In this document: positions 37,324 through 45,006 of the stretch, piece by piece | Position numbering within the stretch: position 1 is the stretch's first letter | How the letters are laid out: every line of letters begins with the position of its first letter | Source: Alicyclobacillus sp. SO9 | Lineage (GTDB): Bacteria > Bacillota > Bacilli > Alicyclobacillales > Alicyclobacillaceae | Length of the DNA stretch: 64,000 nucleotides | Reading direction: 5' to 3' | NCBI RefSeq assembly: GCF_016406125.1 | Contig: NZ_CP066339.1 | Location: 1,550,001-1,614,000, forward strand | Made by a program: the position numbers and the translations under genes | Notes under the pieces: generated by a model | Told to the model about the DNA's origin: nothing | The model's input: only the letters and a program-made list of their open reading frames with translations | Databases searched by the model: none

Positions 37324-38963
37324 GGCGTGAGGCAGTTAGTGATCGCAATGATCCTTAACGGGCGTTGGCCCAATCCGATTGTGATCGCAAAGATCCTTAA
37401 TGCTCCGTGCCCGGGATATTAGTGATCGCAAAGCTCCCTAATGTGGGAGGCGGCAGAGTGGGGCGTAGGTGATAGGGAGCAACGGGATCCCTATTCTGGA
37501 CGGCTACTGGGGATAGGGATCGAATCGATCACTATTCTTTGCCGAGCGTTGGGATAGGGAGCAAAAGGATCCTTAACCAATTGGCGCTGTGAAGAACGGA
37601 GCCCCGCTGAGAGCCTGCACCGGCTCCACTGCGCATCGAATTGGATGTAACAGTATGTAATGTTAATACATTCCGCTTGTGTTTGGTTAAATCTTCTTGA
37701 TCCCGCTCCCCTCACTGGCTGCCAGTATTGGCGTGAGGCAGTTAGTGATCGCAATGATCCCTAACGGGTGTTGGCCCAATTCGATTGTGATCGCAAAGCT
37801 CCCTAATGCTCCGTGCCCGGGACATTAGTGATCGCAAAGCTCCCTAATGTGGGAGGCGGCAGAGTGGGGCGTAGTTGATAGGGAGCAACGGGCTCCCTAT
37901 TCTGGACGGCTACTGGGGATAGGGATCAAAAGGATCCTTAACCAACTGGCACTACAAAGGCCCGAGCCCCGCTGAGAGCCTGCACCGGCTCCGCTGCGCA
38001 TCCAACTGGATTAAACAGTATTTAATGTTAATAGATTCCGATTGTGTTTGGTTAAATCTTGTTGATCCCGCTGCCGTCGCAGGCTGTCTGGATTGGCGTG
38101 AGGCAGTTAGTGATCGCAAAGCTCCCTAACGGGTGTTGGCCCAATTCGATTGTGATCGCAAAGATCCTTAATGCTCCGTGCCCGGGATATTAGTGATCGC
38201 AAAGCTCCCTAATGTGGGAGGCGGCAGAGTGGGGCGTAGTTGATAGGGAGCAACGGGATCCCTATTCTGGACGGCTACTGGGGATAGGGATCGAATCGAT
38301 CACTATTCTGTGACGAGGGTTGGGATAGGGAGCAAAAGGATCCTTAACCAACTGGCGCTGCGAAGAACGGAGCCCCGCTGAGAGCCTGCACCGGCTCCGC
38401 TGCGCATCCAACTGGATGCACCAGTATTTAATGGTAAGCAACGCCGCTTGTGTTTTGTTAAATCTTGTTGATCCCGCTGCCGTCGCAGGCTATCTGGATT
38501 GGCGTGAGGCAGTTAGTGATCGCAAAGCTCCTTAACGGGCGTTGGCCCAATCCGATTGTGATCGCAAAGCTCCCTAATGTGGGAGGCGGCAGAGTGGGGC
38601 GTAGTTGATAGGGAGCAACGGGATCCCTATTCTGGACGGCTACTGGGGATAGGGATCGAATCGATCCCTATTCTGTGACGAGGGTTGGGATAGGGAGCAA
38701 AAGGATCCTTAACCAACTGGCGCTACAAAGGCGCGAGCCCCGCTGAGAGCCTGCACCGACCCGCTGCGCATCGAATTGGATGTAACAGTATGTTATGTTA
38801 ATACATTCCGCTTATGTTTTGTTAAATCTTGTTGATCCCGCTGCCGTCGCAGGCTATCTGGATTGGCGTGAGGCAGTTAGTGATCGCAAAGATCCCTAAT
38901 GTGGGAGGCGGCAGAAGGGAGCGCGGGAGATAGGGGGCAACGGGATCATGAACAAACGGGATG
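37324..38963 (+). repeat. Tandem array of four and a half 365-406-bp units made of 10-5-10 hairpin modules
   Basis: Units begin with GGCGTGAGGCAGTTAGTGAT at 37324, 37730, 38095, 38501 and 38875. Each full unit has six 25-nt hairpins; in unit 1 they are at 37335-37359, 37377-37401, 37418-37442, 37471-37495, 37512-37536 and 37553-37577, with loops GCAAT, GCAAA, GCAAA, AACGG, GAATC and AAAAG. A spacer of about 150 bases follows, containing GCTGAGAGCCTGCACCG and TTGATCCCGCT. Units 2, 4 and 5 lack parts, always by fusion within modules. No frame is conserved through the units, so it is non-coding. Confidence 0.95.
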
Positions 38964-39017
38964 ACGGAGAAACTCGTTTGCATGGTACTTTGAATCAGCG
39001 GTTTTGGGCAAGTTCAT

Positions 39018-39662
39018 TCATCTCGGAACCTTCATCCAAGCAAGCCATTGCGGCGGCATCCCCGGCGCCCTTTTAGGTGGTGTTGGCAAATTGTTTGGAC
39101 AAGTCGTATTTACTGCTAGTTGAAAATCACCTCTAAAATAATCTGTGTAAGTCTGGCCCTGACTGGTGTATTTTACAACCAACCCGGGAATCGTATAGAG
39201 CCCTGGGCTCGATGCTTCTACGGTAATCACAGGTTGATAGAATATCTTATTCAGTGGCAGTGTTATGGGTAATGACTGAATCGGGTACGATGAATGGTTC
39301 TCGACCCACTTGAGAGACCCTCCCAGAAATTCTGGTCCACCCTTCATAGTGCCCATTCCAATTTGTTTCAGACCGTGGGGCAACGCGGCTGGCTTGACAG
39401 AGGTAACAATCACGGACATGTTGCGAGTGTGTTTGTTGTTTATGGGAAACGGATCGGAGCCGAAGTACATTATTTGGTCAGGTTTACCCATGACGCATTC
39501 GGTCCAACCATTTGCTTTGGACATTCCTCCTGCAGCCATCGCAAGGGGTCCATCGGTAGTAATTGAACTTGCAAAGAAATTCACGTAGACGCCACATCCT
39601 AAAAAGATGAGGGCAATCACAAGACTTGGAACAAAATAGCGTTTTTTTAGCTTCTGCAACAT
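39018..39662 (-). CDS. Secreted or membrane-anchored protein of unknown function (214 aa)
   Basis: The ATG at 39662 follows AAAGGAG. A basic start (MLQKLKKRYF) and one hydrophobic segment (VPSLVIALIFLGCGVYVNFF) act as signal or anchor. The external part has no membrane helix, only two Cys (in WTECVMG and NTTCPNN), and several beta-like stretches (GLYTIPGLVVKYTSQGQTYTDYF). I recognise no domain. It stands alone, tail first against the hairpin array. Confidence 0.75.
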   Translation of the reverse strand: MLQKLKKRYFVPSLVIALIFLGCGVYVNFFASSITTDGPLAMAAGGMSKANGWTECVMGKPDQIMYFGSDPFPINNKHTRNMSVIVTSVKPAALPHGLKQIGMGTMKGGPEFLGGSLKWVENHSSYPIQSLPITLPLNKIFYQPVITVEASSPGLYTIPGLVVKYTSQGQTYTDYFRGDFQLAVNTTCPNNLPTPPKRAPGMPPQWLAWMKVPR

Positions 39663-39722
39663 CAAACTCCTTTACTAAATTCTCCTCATTCTTCTGCCTT
39701 CTGGTTGGATAACCCAGCTTTC

Positions 39723-40349
39723 CTACTTAAAAGAATAAACGACATATCCTAAGTATACTGCTGATAACCACATCATTGTGGCAGATATGCGATTCAAAAC
39801 TCCGAACGAAGAACTTTTCAATACCACTTTTCCTACCGCATGACTCGCAATTGACAATCCAAAGAACCACAACCACGATACGGCGGCGCTGGCGACACCA
39901 AACGCAATTCGATTTTGCCACGTGGTGTACATCACCGCACTGCCGCCAATCACCGCAAGTGTATCGATAAGTGCGTGGGGATTTAACAGTGACACGGATG
40001 AAGTAAATCCAATTTGTCTTTTCGCCGTCCAGGCCGTCGAAGGCATCTTTCCGTTTTGCGGTTCCGCCTCTTTCCTCCAGGTGGACCATCCCATGTAGAG
40101 CAAAAATACGATGCCTATTGCACCAAATGTATACCGGAGCCATGTGATATGAAGGGCTACCGTTGAAACACCGAGGACTGCCAACCCGATGAGCAGTGTA
40201 TCACAGATTGATGCAGTAACAACTGCTGGGAGTGAACTGGACCAGCGCCTGTGGAGGGCCCCCTGTGTAAGGATAAATCCATTTTGCATTCCAATCGGTA
40301 GAATAAGTCCGAGCGACAATACGAATCCATGGATAAAAGCGATAAGCAA
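39723..40349 (-). CDS. LysE/ArgO-family amino-acid exporter
   Basis: A 208-residue, six-helix protein: FIHGFVLSLGLILPIGMQNGFILTQGALHRRW is the LysE/ArgO signature with the conserved GxxNxF, and TSSVSLLNPHALIDTLAVIGG the second conserved part. The start is TTG 40349, six bases after GGGAGGG. The frame stays open further upstream, but only through 15-bp direct repeats that would encode Arg/Ser-rich filler. Export of basic amino acids is likely. Confidence 0.88.
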   Translation of the reverse strand: MLIAFIHGFVLSLGLILPIGMQNGFILTQGALHRRWSSSLPAVVTASICDTLLIGLAVLGVSTVALHITWLRYTFGAIGIVFLLYMGWSTWRKEAEPQNGKMPSTAWTAKRQIGFTSSVSLLNPHALIDTLAVIGGSAVMYTTWQNRIAFGVASAAVSWLWFFGLSIASHAVGKVVLKSSSFGVLNRISATMMWLSAVYLGYVVYSFK

Positions 40350-40372
40350 TCGTATCCCTCCCAACATCTTTG

Positions 40373-40473
40373 CTACTAACAGGCGCCCGACTAGCAGGTC
40401 GCTTGCTGGCATGTCTCCTACTAACACGTCGCTTACTCACAGGTCTCCTACTAACAGGTCTCCTACTAGCATC
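40373..40473 (-). repeat. Degenerate 15-bp tandem repeats upstream of the LysE-type gene
   Basis: Nearly seven units related to CTACTAACAGGTCTC run from 40373 to 40473. They begin 24 bases before the start codon of the exporter gene, so they occupy its promoter and leader. Confidence 0.75.
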
Positions 40474-40618
40474 TTAAGCGAATGGTACAATCACCGTATA
40501 CGAAAGTTTCGATATAACAAGGGATAACTTCAAATTGGATGCCGATGGAGGTTGTGGCATTGCGCAATGGAGCAGAAGCGAGATCAGGTAGAGTAACGAA
40601 CCGACCCGGTGCGATTGG

Positions 40619-40806
40619 AATAGAGATCCCTCAGGTGCTTATCTGGCATCTGCCTATCTCCTCATCCCGAATAAGCGGCTGAAAAGTGCTTAAGGGCTCA
40701 CAAACCATAGAAAATGGGCTCTGAACAGCAAATAAGCTCGTCTGAAGGGTTTATTTGCTCCGGTTGGGGTTCATTTCAGCGAATAAGCACCTCTCAGATC
40801 TCTATT
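40619..40806 (+). repeat. Fold-back element, copy 2
   Basis: The left arm (40619-40642) and right arm (40783-40806) pair over AATAGAGAT and AGGTGCTTAT with their complements (19 of 24 positions). Inside lies a second hairpin, AGCAAATAA with TTATTTGCT (about 40730-40759). It shares its left-arm sequence and size with the element at 18699. No gene lies here. Confidence 0.65.
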
Positions 40807-40811
40807 TCTAT

Positions 40812-40847
40812 GGCGATCCCGCTGGCGATCCCGCTGGCGATCCCGCT
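40812..40847 (+). repeat. Three perfect copies of a 12-bp repeat
   Basis: GGCGATCCCGCT occurs three times in a row right after the fold-back element. The core GATCCCGCT is also present in every spacer of the 37-39 kb array. Confidence 0.95.
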
Positions 40848-40873
40848 GCTCTCTATCACTTAGATTCCCACTC

Positions 40874-40902
40874 TTGAATCCGCGTGGAGGCGGTGCTACA
40901 CT
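40874..40902 (+). promoter_or_regulatory. Promoter of the thiamine-precursor transporter operon
   Basis: TTGAAT (40874-40879), a 17-base spacer and TACACT (40897-40902) lie just before the TPP riboswitch. Confidence 0.65.
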
Positions 40903-40922
40903 AACTATAAATCTAATAGCAA

Positions 40923-41012
40923 GGCGCTAGGGGTGCCCGCAGGGCTGAGAAGCAGAGAATGCTAACCCTTTCAGAACTCGATCTGGATAATACCAGCGGG
41001 AGGAAGTGCCGT
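40923..41012 (+). promoter_or_regulatory. TPP riboswitch (THI element)
   Basis: The conserved blocks are all here: CTAGGGGTGCCCGC, GGGCTGAGAAG, AACCCTTTCAGAAC and CTGATC-like GATCTGGATAATACCAGCG. A terminator follows at 41031, so thiamine pyrophosphate should stop transcription of the transporter genes. Confidence 0.97.
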
Positions 41013-41030
41013 CGAACTTGTTCGATCGAG

Positions 41031-41063
41031 ACTCTTTATGCGCCTGCGTAAAGAGTTTTTTTA
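41031..41063 (+). terminator. Terminator of the TPP riboswitch expression platform
   Basis: The arms ACTCTTTA (41031-41038) and TAAAGAGT (41049-41056), with three inner pairs, are followed by eight T. It ends 16 bases before the ykoE-like start. Confidence 0.85.
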
Positions 41064-41079
41064 ATGGGAGGAATCATAG

Positions 41080-41682
41080 ATGGAAAATGGAAGTGTGCAG
41101 ACGAGCAGCAAAGGATGGGTCGATTGGAAGTTGAGGGACATTGTGGTAACTGCGATTATTGCGGTTATCGGCGGAGCCGTTTACATGGGCTGGGATTACC
41201 TTACAAACTTGTTTCTTGGGGCACTTGGGCCAACGGGCCAGGGGATTTTCAATGGTGTATGGTGGATCGCGGCGGCTTTAACGGGATACATTTTGCGCCG
41301 TCCTGGCGCAGCGTTTCTGGGAGGGCTGCTAAGTGCGGTGGTCGAATTCGCGCTTGGGAGTCCGTATGGAGCGAGCGCGATTATATCCGGACTTGTTCAA
41401 GGCGGCGGAGCAGAAGTCGGATTCATGCTGACTGGCTACCGCAAATGGAATGTTTGGTCGGCAATTCTGGCTGGCAGCATCGGTGGCGTCGGCAATATTC
41501 TTCAGTGGTGGTTTCAATACGGAGGAGACAAGGTGGCTGTTGGATCCGTTATTGGCTACAGCGTCACAACCATTCTCAGCGGTGCCATTGTTGCGGGCTT
41601 GTTTCCGAAATGGGTTGGTGACAGCCTAAACAAAGCCGGTGTACTGAGAAACTTTCCAATTGGGCGTCAATCGAGATTGTAG
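41080..41682 (+). CDS. ykoE: ECF transporter S component, YkoE type (thiamine precursor)
   Basis: A 200-residue, six-helix substrate-binding subunit. DWKLRDIVVTAIIAVIGGAVYMGWDYLTNL, GIFNGVWWIAAALTGYILRRPGAAFLGGLLSAVVEFALGSPYGASAIISGLVQGGGAEVGFML match YkoE of Bacillus subtilis, which takes up hydroxymethylpyrimidine/thiamine precursors. It follows a TPP riboswitch and precedes the ATPase/T-component gene by nine bases, so the whole ECF importer is encoded here. The ATG at 41080 follows GGGAGG. The ykoF (thiamine-binding) gene is missing. Confidence 0.93.
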   Translation: MENGSVQTSSKGWVDWKLRDIVVTAIIAVIGGAVYMGWDYLTNLFLGALGPTGQGIFNGVWWIAAALTGYILRRPGAAFLGGLLSAVVEFALGSPYGASAIISGLVQGGGAEVGFMLTGYRKWNVWSAILAGSIGGVGNILQWWFQYGGDKVAVGSVIGYSVTTILSGAIVAGLFPKWVGDSLNKAGVLRNFPIGRQSRL

Positions 41683-41691
41683 GGGTTCTTC

Positions 41692-44145
41692 ATGAAAAAT
41701 ATAGATGAATTTATGAATTCGCAGGATGTGGATTCGCACCAGCCTTTGATTCAGCTTCACCAACTCAGTGTCACGTATGAAGATACTGCGCACAGTGTAC
41801 TTTCCAACATCGATTTTGAACTGCGCGAAGGAGAGTCTGTACTGTTTCTCGGACCCAGTGGCTGCGGCAAAAGTACACTGGCAATGGTGTGCGCTGGATT
41901 AATCCCTGGAAGCATTGAAGCTGAAGTCACGGGGGAGGTCAACCTAGATGCGACGATTGCAGGGCCTGGCGGGGTTGGCTATGTATTTCAAGACCCCGAC
42001 TCGCAGTTTTGCATGATCCAGGTTGATGATGAGATTGCCTTCGGGTTGGAGAATCTGCAGGTCAGTCCTCATCAGATGGGGGCACGCATCGAAGAGGCGT
42101 TGCATAGAGTTGGACTCAAGACCCCAAAGGTGTCACAGCATGCAAACTTCTCTGGCGGAATGAAGCAGAAACTTGCAATTGCATCTGCGCTGGCCATGAA
42201 ATCAAAGCTTTTAATATTTGATGAACCGACGGCCAATCTCGATCCGTACGCATCACGAAAAGTGTTCGAAGAAATAGAGAGTTTGGCTGAAGCGGGAGAA
42301 ACACTGGTTGTCATCGAGCACAAGTTTGACCGCTTGCTGGGGGTAATGGATAGAGTTGTTCTGTTTGAGCGGGATGGCACTATCTATCGTACTGGTCCGA
42401 CAGAGCAAGTCATACAGGAAGAGTGGCAATGGATGATCGATACGGGGGTGGTCGCGCCTTGGAAATCGCCGCCTCTCATCTCCTCCAAACAGGGTGCAAG
42501 TGTTTTAACGCTCTCACATCAGAACACTGAGCTAGCCCTGAACACTGAGCCGGCCCTTAACACAATGGACGTACCGATGCCAAGCCCTGCAGCTTCTGCC
42601 GTTGAAATTGCATCCGGAACAGTGCGTTATGGGGACCAGACGGTGTGGGAAGACCTGAGTGTGCGTGTGCCGGCGGGATCGTTCACCGCAATTGTCGGAC
42701 CGAACGGTGCGGGAAAGTCCACTTTACTCCAGTCCATCGCCGGTCTGCAAAACCTGAGTGCAGGCAGCCTTTCTGTTCTGGGAAAGAGCCTTAAAGAGTG
42801 GCGAAAATCGGGTTTGGCTAAGAGTGTCTCCTTCTGCTTTCAGAATCCGGAATTTCAGTTTATTTTTGAGCGCGTCGCTGACGAATTGTCCAATCAGGTT
42901 GTCACAGGGCCGCTGCCCGCGTCTACTTCCGAACTTTTGCAGCAGTTTGGTTTGGCAGGATATGAAGAGCATAGTCCATTTGGGCTGAGTCAGGGCCAAA
43001 AAAGACGTCTTAGTGTTGCTTCAATGCTGCGGGAGCAACACGAACTGTACCTGCTGGATGAACCCACGTTTGGGCAGGATGCACATACACAACAAGTGAT
43101 TATGGAGCGTATGAAAGAATTGCACCAGTCCGGCAAGACTATCATCATGACTACACATGATATGGACCTTGTGAACCGCTATGCCAGTCATGTGTTGGTG
43201 CTAAGCGGTGGAGAACAACAGTTCTTTGGAAGCCCAAGTGAACTGTGGTCTCACACAGATTTGGTTCAATCAGCTCATCTCTTGGCGGACGTAAGGACGG
43301 ATGCAGAACCGCAGGGCGGCTCCGAGCAGGGGCACAAGACACATACGGACCAAGACTTTTATGCGGGAAGTGTCCACAGAGACGCTTTAGAGCCGCTTAC
43401 ACAGCACAAGTGGAAGCTGAATCCTGTGTGGAAACTGGGTGCGGTATTGTTATTTGCTCTTGTGGCCATGTTTTCAAATACACTCTACCAGTCGCTCTCA
43501 CTGTTTGGGTTGTCAATCCTGGTGATGTTGTGGTTTGGCCGCATGAATCCATGGAAAATAGTGAAGAGGTTCTCGCCGTTTCTCATTTTCTATATTTTCT
43601 ACCTGTTTACATTTGTCGCGTACTCACGGGTACCTGCAGGTGACAGTAGTGTCCACTTTCTTTGGATGAATTTCAGTATGCACGGTCTGTACAACGGCGG
43701 AGTACTAGCTTTTCGAATGCTCAGTGCCGTTGGAGCAGCTATTTTCTTGCTTTCCACGACGTCGATGACAGATATGGTCGTGAGCTTGTGTCAAGATGCA
43801 AGAGTGGCACCGAAATTCAGCTATGGCGTTCTTGCTGGACTGCGACTCGTGCCGCTGTTTCAAAATGAGTGGGTGAAACTCAGACAGGCGCGGCAACTCC
43901 GCGGACGAGATGCTGGCCGGGCATGGATGCGGCCAGTCACTTATGCCATCCCCCTGCTGAGCCAGGCAATTCGGATGAGTGAGCGTGTTGCGGTTGCCAT
44001 GGAGGCGAGGGGGTTGGTTGCGGAAGCGGCACGCAGTCCCCAGCAGCGGACTTATTATCGCCACGTTCAGAGGAGTTGGCGCGATCCCTTTTTTACTGTG
44101 TTTCTCAATTTGCTGTCCGTTATTTTCCTGCTGACAATCAAATAA
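41692..44145 (+). CDS. Fused ECF transporter ATPase pair and T component (YkoD-YkoC fusion)
   Basis: An 817-residue fusion. Residues 20-245 are the first ABC ATPase (Walker A GPSGCGKST, signature FSGGMKQKLAIAS, Walker B LLIFDEP). Residues 305-525 are the second (GPNGAGKST, LSQGQKRRLSVAS, LYLLDEP, H-loop TTHD). The C-terminal 250 residues are an EcfT-type membrane protein with four to five helices and the coupling motif AMEARGL. Bacillus subtilis encodes these as two proteins, YkoD and YkoC. The inter-ATPase linker contains a small repeat (NTELAL, NTEPAL). It is the last gene under the TPP riboswitch. Confidence 0.93.
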   Translation: MKNIDEFMNSQDVDSHQPLIQLHQLSVTYEDTAHSVLSNIDFELREGESVLFLGPSGCGKSTLAMVCAGLIPGSIEAEVTGEVNLDATIAGPGGVGYVFQDPDSQFCMIQVDDEIAFGLENLQVSPHQMGARIEEALHRVGLKTPKVSQHANFSGGMKQKLAIASALAMKSKLLIFDEPTANLDPYASRKVFEEIESLAEAGETLVVIEHKFDRLLGVMDRVVLFERDGTIYRTGPTEQVIQEEWQWMIDTGVVAPWKSPPLISSKQGASVLTLSHQNTELALNTEPALNTMDVPMPSPAASAVEIASGTVRYGDQTVWEDLSVRVPAGSFTAIVGPNGAGKSTLLQSIAGLQNLSAGSLSVLGKSLKEWRKSGLAKSVSFCFQNPEFQFIFERVADELSNQVVTGPLPASTSELLQQFGLAGYEEHSPFGLSQGQKRRLSVASMLREQHELYLLDEPTFGQDAHTQQVIMERMKELHQSGKTIIMTTHDMDLVNRYASHVLVLSGGEQQFFGSPSELWSHTDLVQSAHLLADVRTDAEPQGGSEQGHKTHTDQDFYAGSVHRDALEPLTQHKWKLNPVWKLGAVLLFALVAMFSNTLYQSLSLFGLSILVMLWFGRMNPWKIVKRFSPFLIFYIFYLFTFVAYSRVPAGDSSVHFLWMNFSMHGLYNGGVLAFRMLSAVGAAIFLLSTTSMTDMVVSLCQDARVAPKFSYGVLAGLRLVPLFQNEWVKLRQARQLRGRDAGRAWMRPVTYAIPLLSQAIRMSERVAVAMEARGLVAEAARSPQQRTYYRHVQRSWRDPFFTVFLNLLSVIFLLTIK

Positions 44146-44236
44146 AAACTCTAGACTACCATAGGACGAACGTGTCGCTGCATAAGTAAAGAGTATGGTG
44201 CGGTCAGACGCAGAAAGACAAGAGGGAGGGGATGAA

Positions 44237-44485
44237 ATGCCAGCTTTTGTGTGGATTGGTGTAAATAACTGTAACACGCCGCAGGAAAATGCAGGTGTAT
44301 TTATTGGGCAGATTAACAATGGCGGCTGGGATGCGAACATGAAATTCCAGGCTGCGAAAACTGGTAACTTTGGTTTTTTCTCAATTAACAACAGCTTGTG
44401 GAACTGGATGTCGGACAATATGGAATTTATTGACGGCGTGATCAACGACCAAGACCTGAAGCCAACGTTTGACGGCAATGTCTGA
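44237..44485 (+). CDS. Small Gly/Asn-rich protein, possibly spore-associated (82 aa)
   Basis: The ATG at 44237 follows GGGAGGGG; a longer frame upstream lacks support. The sequence begins MPAFVWIGVNNCNTPQENAGVFIGQ and ends DGVINDQDLKPTFDGNV. It has no membrane segment and few charges. Its size and the MPAFV start recall the GerPA/GerPF class of small spore germination proteins, but the rest does not match well enough to name it. Confidence 0.65.
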   Translation: MPAFVWIGVNNCNTPQENAGVFIGQINNGGWDANMKFQAAKTGNFGFFSINNSLWNWMSDNMEFIDGVINDQDLKPTFDGNV

Positions 44486-44566
44486 TGTAAGTGTTTGATG
44501 TACCGTTTAATGTAATGTCTAATTCAAGTCTTGGTTAGATTGTCACCTCAAAGTGGCTGGGAGAGT

Positions 44567-44677
44567 ATGAAGTTTCGGCGGACAGTTGCCCGATTTTGGT
44601 TCGGCTATGTTGTTGTCCCTGTTAACTCTAGCAATCTCGCATATAGTAATAATGCGTCTGCGGGAAACGGAAATTGA
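44567..44677 (+). CDS. Possible very small protein (36 aa)
   Basis: The ATG at 44567 follows GGGAG. The translation is MKFRRTVARFWFGYVVVP, then a Ser/Asn/Gly-rich tail ending NNASAGNGN. It lies between the 82-residue gene and a terminator. Weak evidence: the site and the terminator only. Confidence 0.3.
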   Translation: MKFRRTVARFWFGYVVVPVNSSNLAYSNNASAGNGN

Positions 44678-44729
44678 AAGCCCGCCACCGTACGTCCTCC
44701 TCCCGGATAGATTGCCTGCAGACGTATAT

Positions 44730-44765
44730 GGCAGGATGAGCCCCGCCCCTCATCCTGCCTTTTTT
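44730..44765 (+). terminator. Intrinsic terminator
   Basis: GGCAGGATGAG (44730-44740) pairs perfectly with CTCATCCTGCC (44749-44759), followed by six T. It closes the unit containing the small proteins. From here to tkt (45006) I see only a leader. Confidence 0.9.
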
Positions 44766-45006
44766 GCTGTCAAAAGACGTTCGTCAGGCACCTTGGAAGA
44801 TAGATTGCAGAAGTTATGCTTGGATAGGTTTCCAATATTAAAATCTTACTAACAAAGCATGGATATACCGATACAAAGCGACGAATCCTATGTGTACCAC
44901 GCCTGTTGAAGTGTTATCATACGTAACAGATAGTGTAATCTAAAAAGGAGAGCAAAGGGCGGAGTTTTCATTCGCCGTTTGCAGAAAGAAGCAAGGGAGT
45001 GGAATT

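Noticed and set aside
37491-37754. Open frame inside the hairpin array, minus strand
   Set aside because: It is not conserved in the other units of the array, so it is not coding.
43245-43643. 132-residue frame within the YkoD-YkoC fusion
   Set aside because: Alternate frame of the fusion gene. The main frame is continuous with membrane helices and conserved motifs on both sides.
44586-44852. 88-residue plus-strand frame after the small Gly/Asn-rich gene
   Set aside because: A strong intrinsic terminator lies in its middle, and its TTG start lacks a ribosome binding site.
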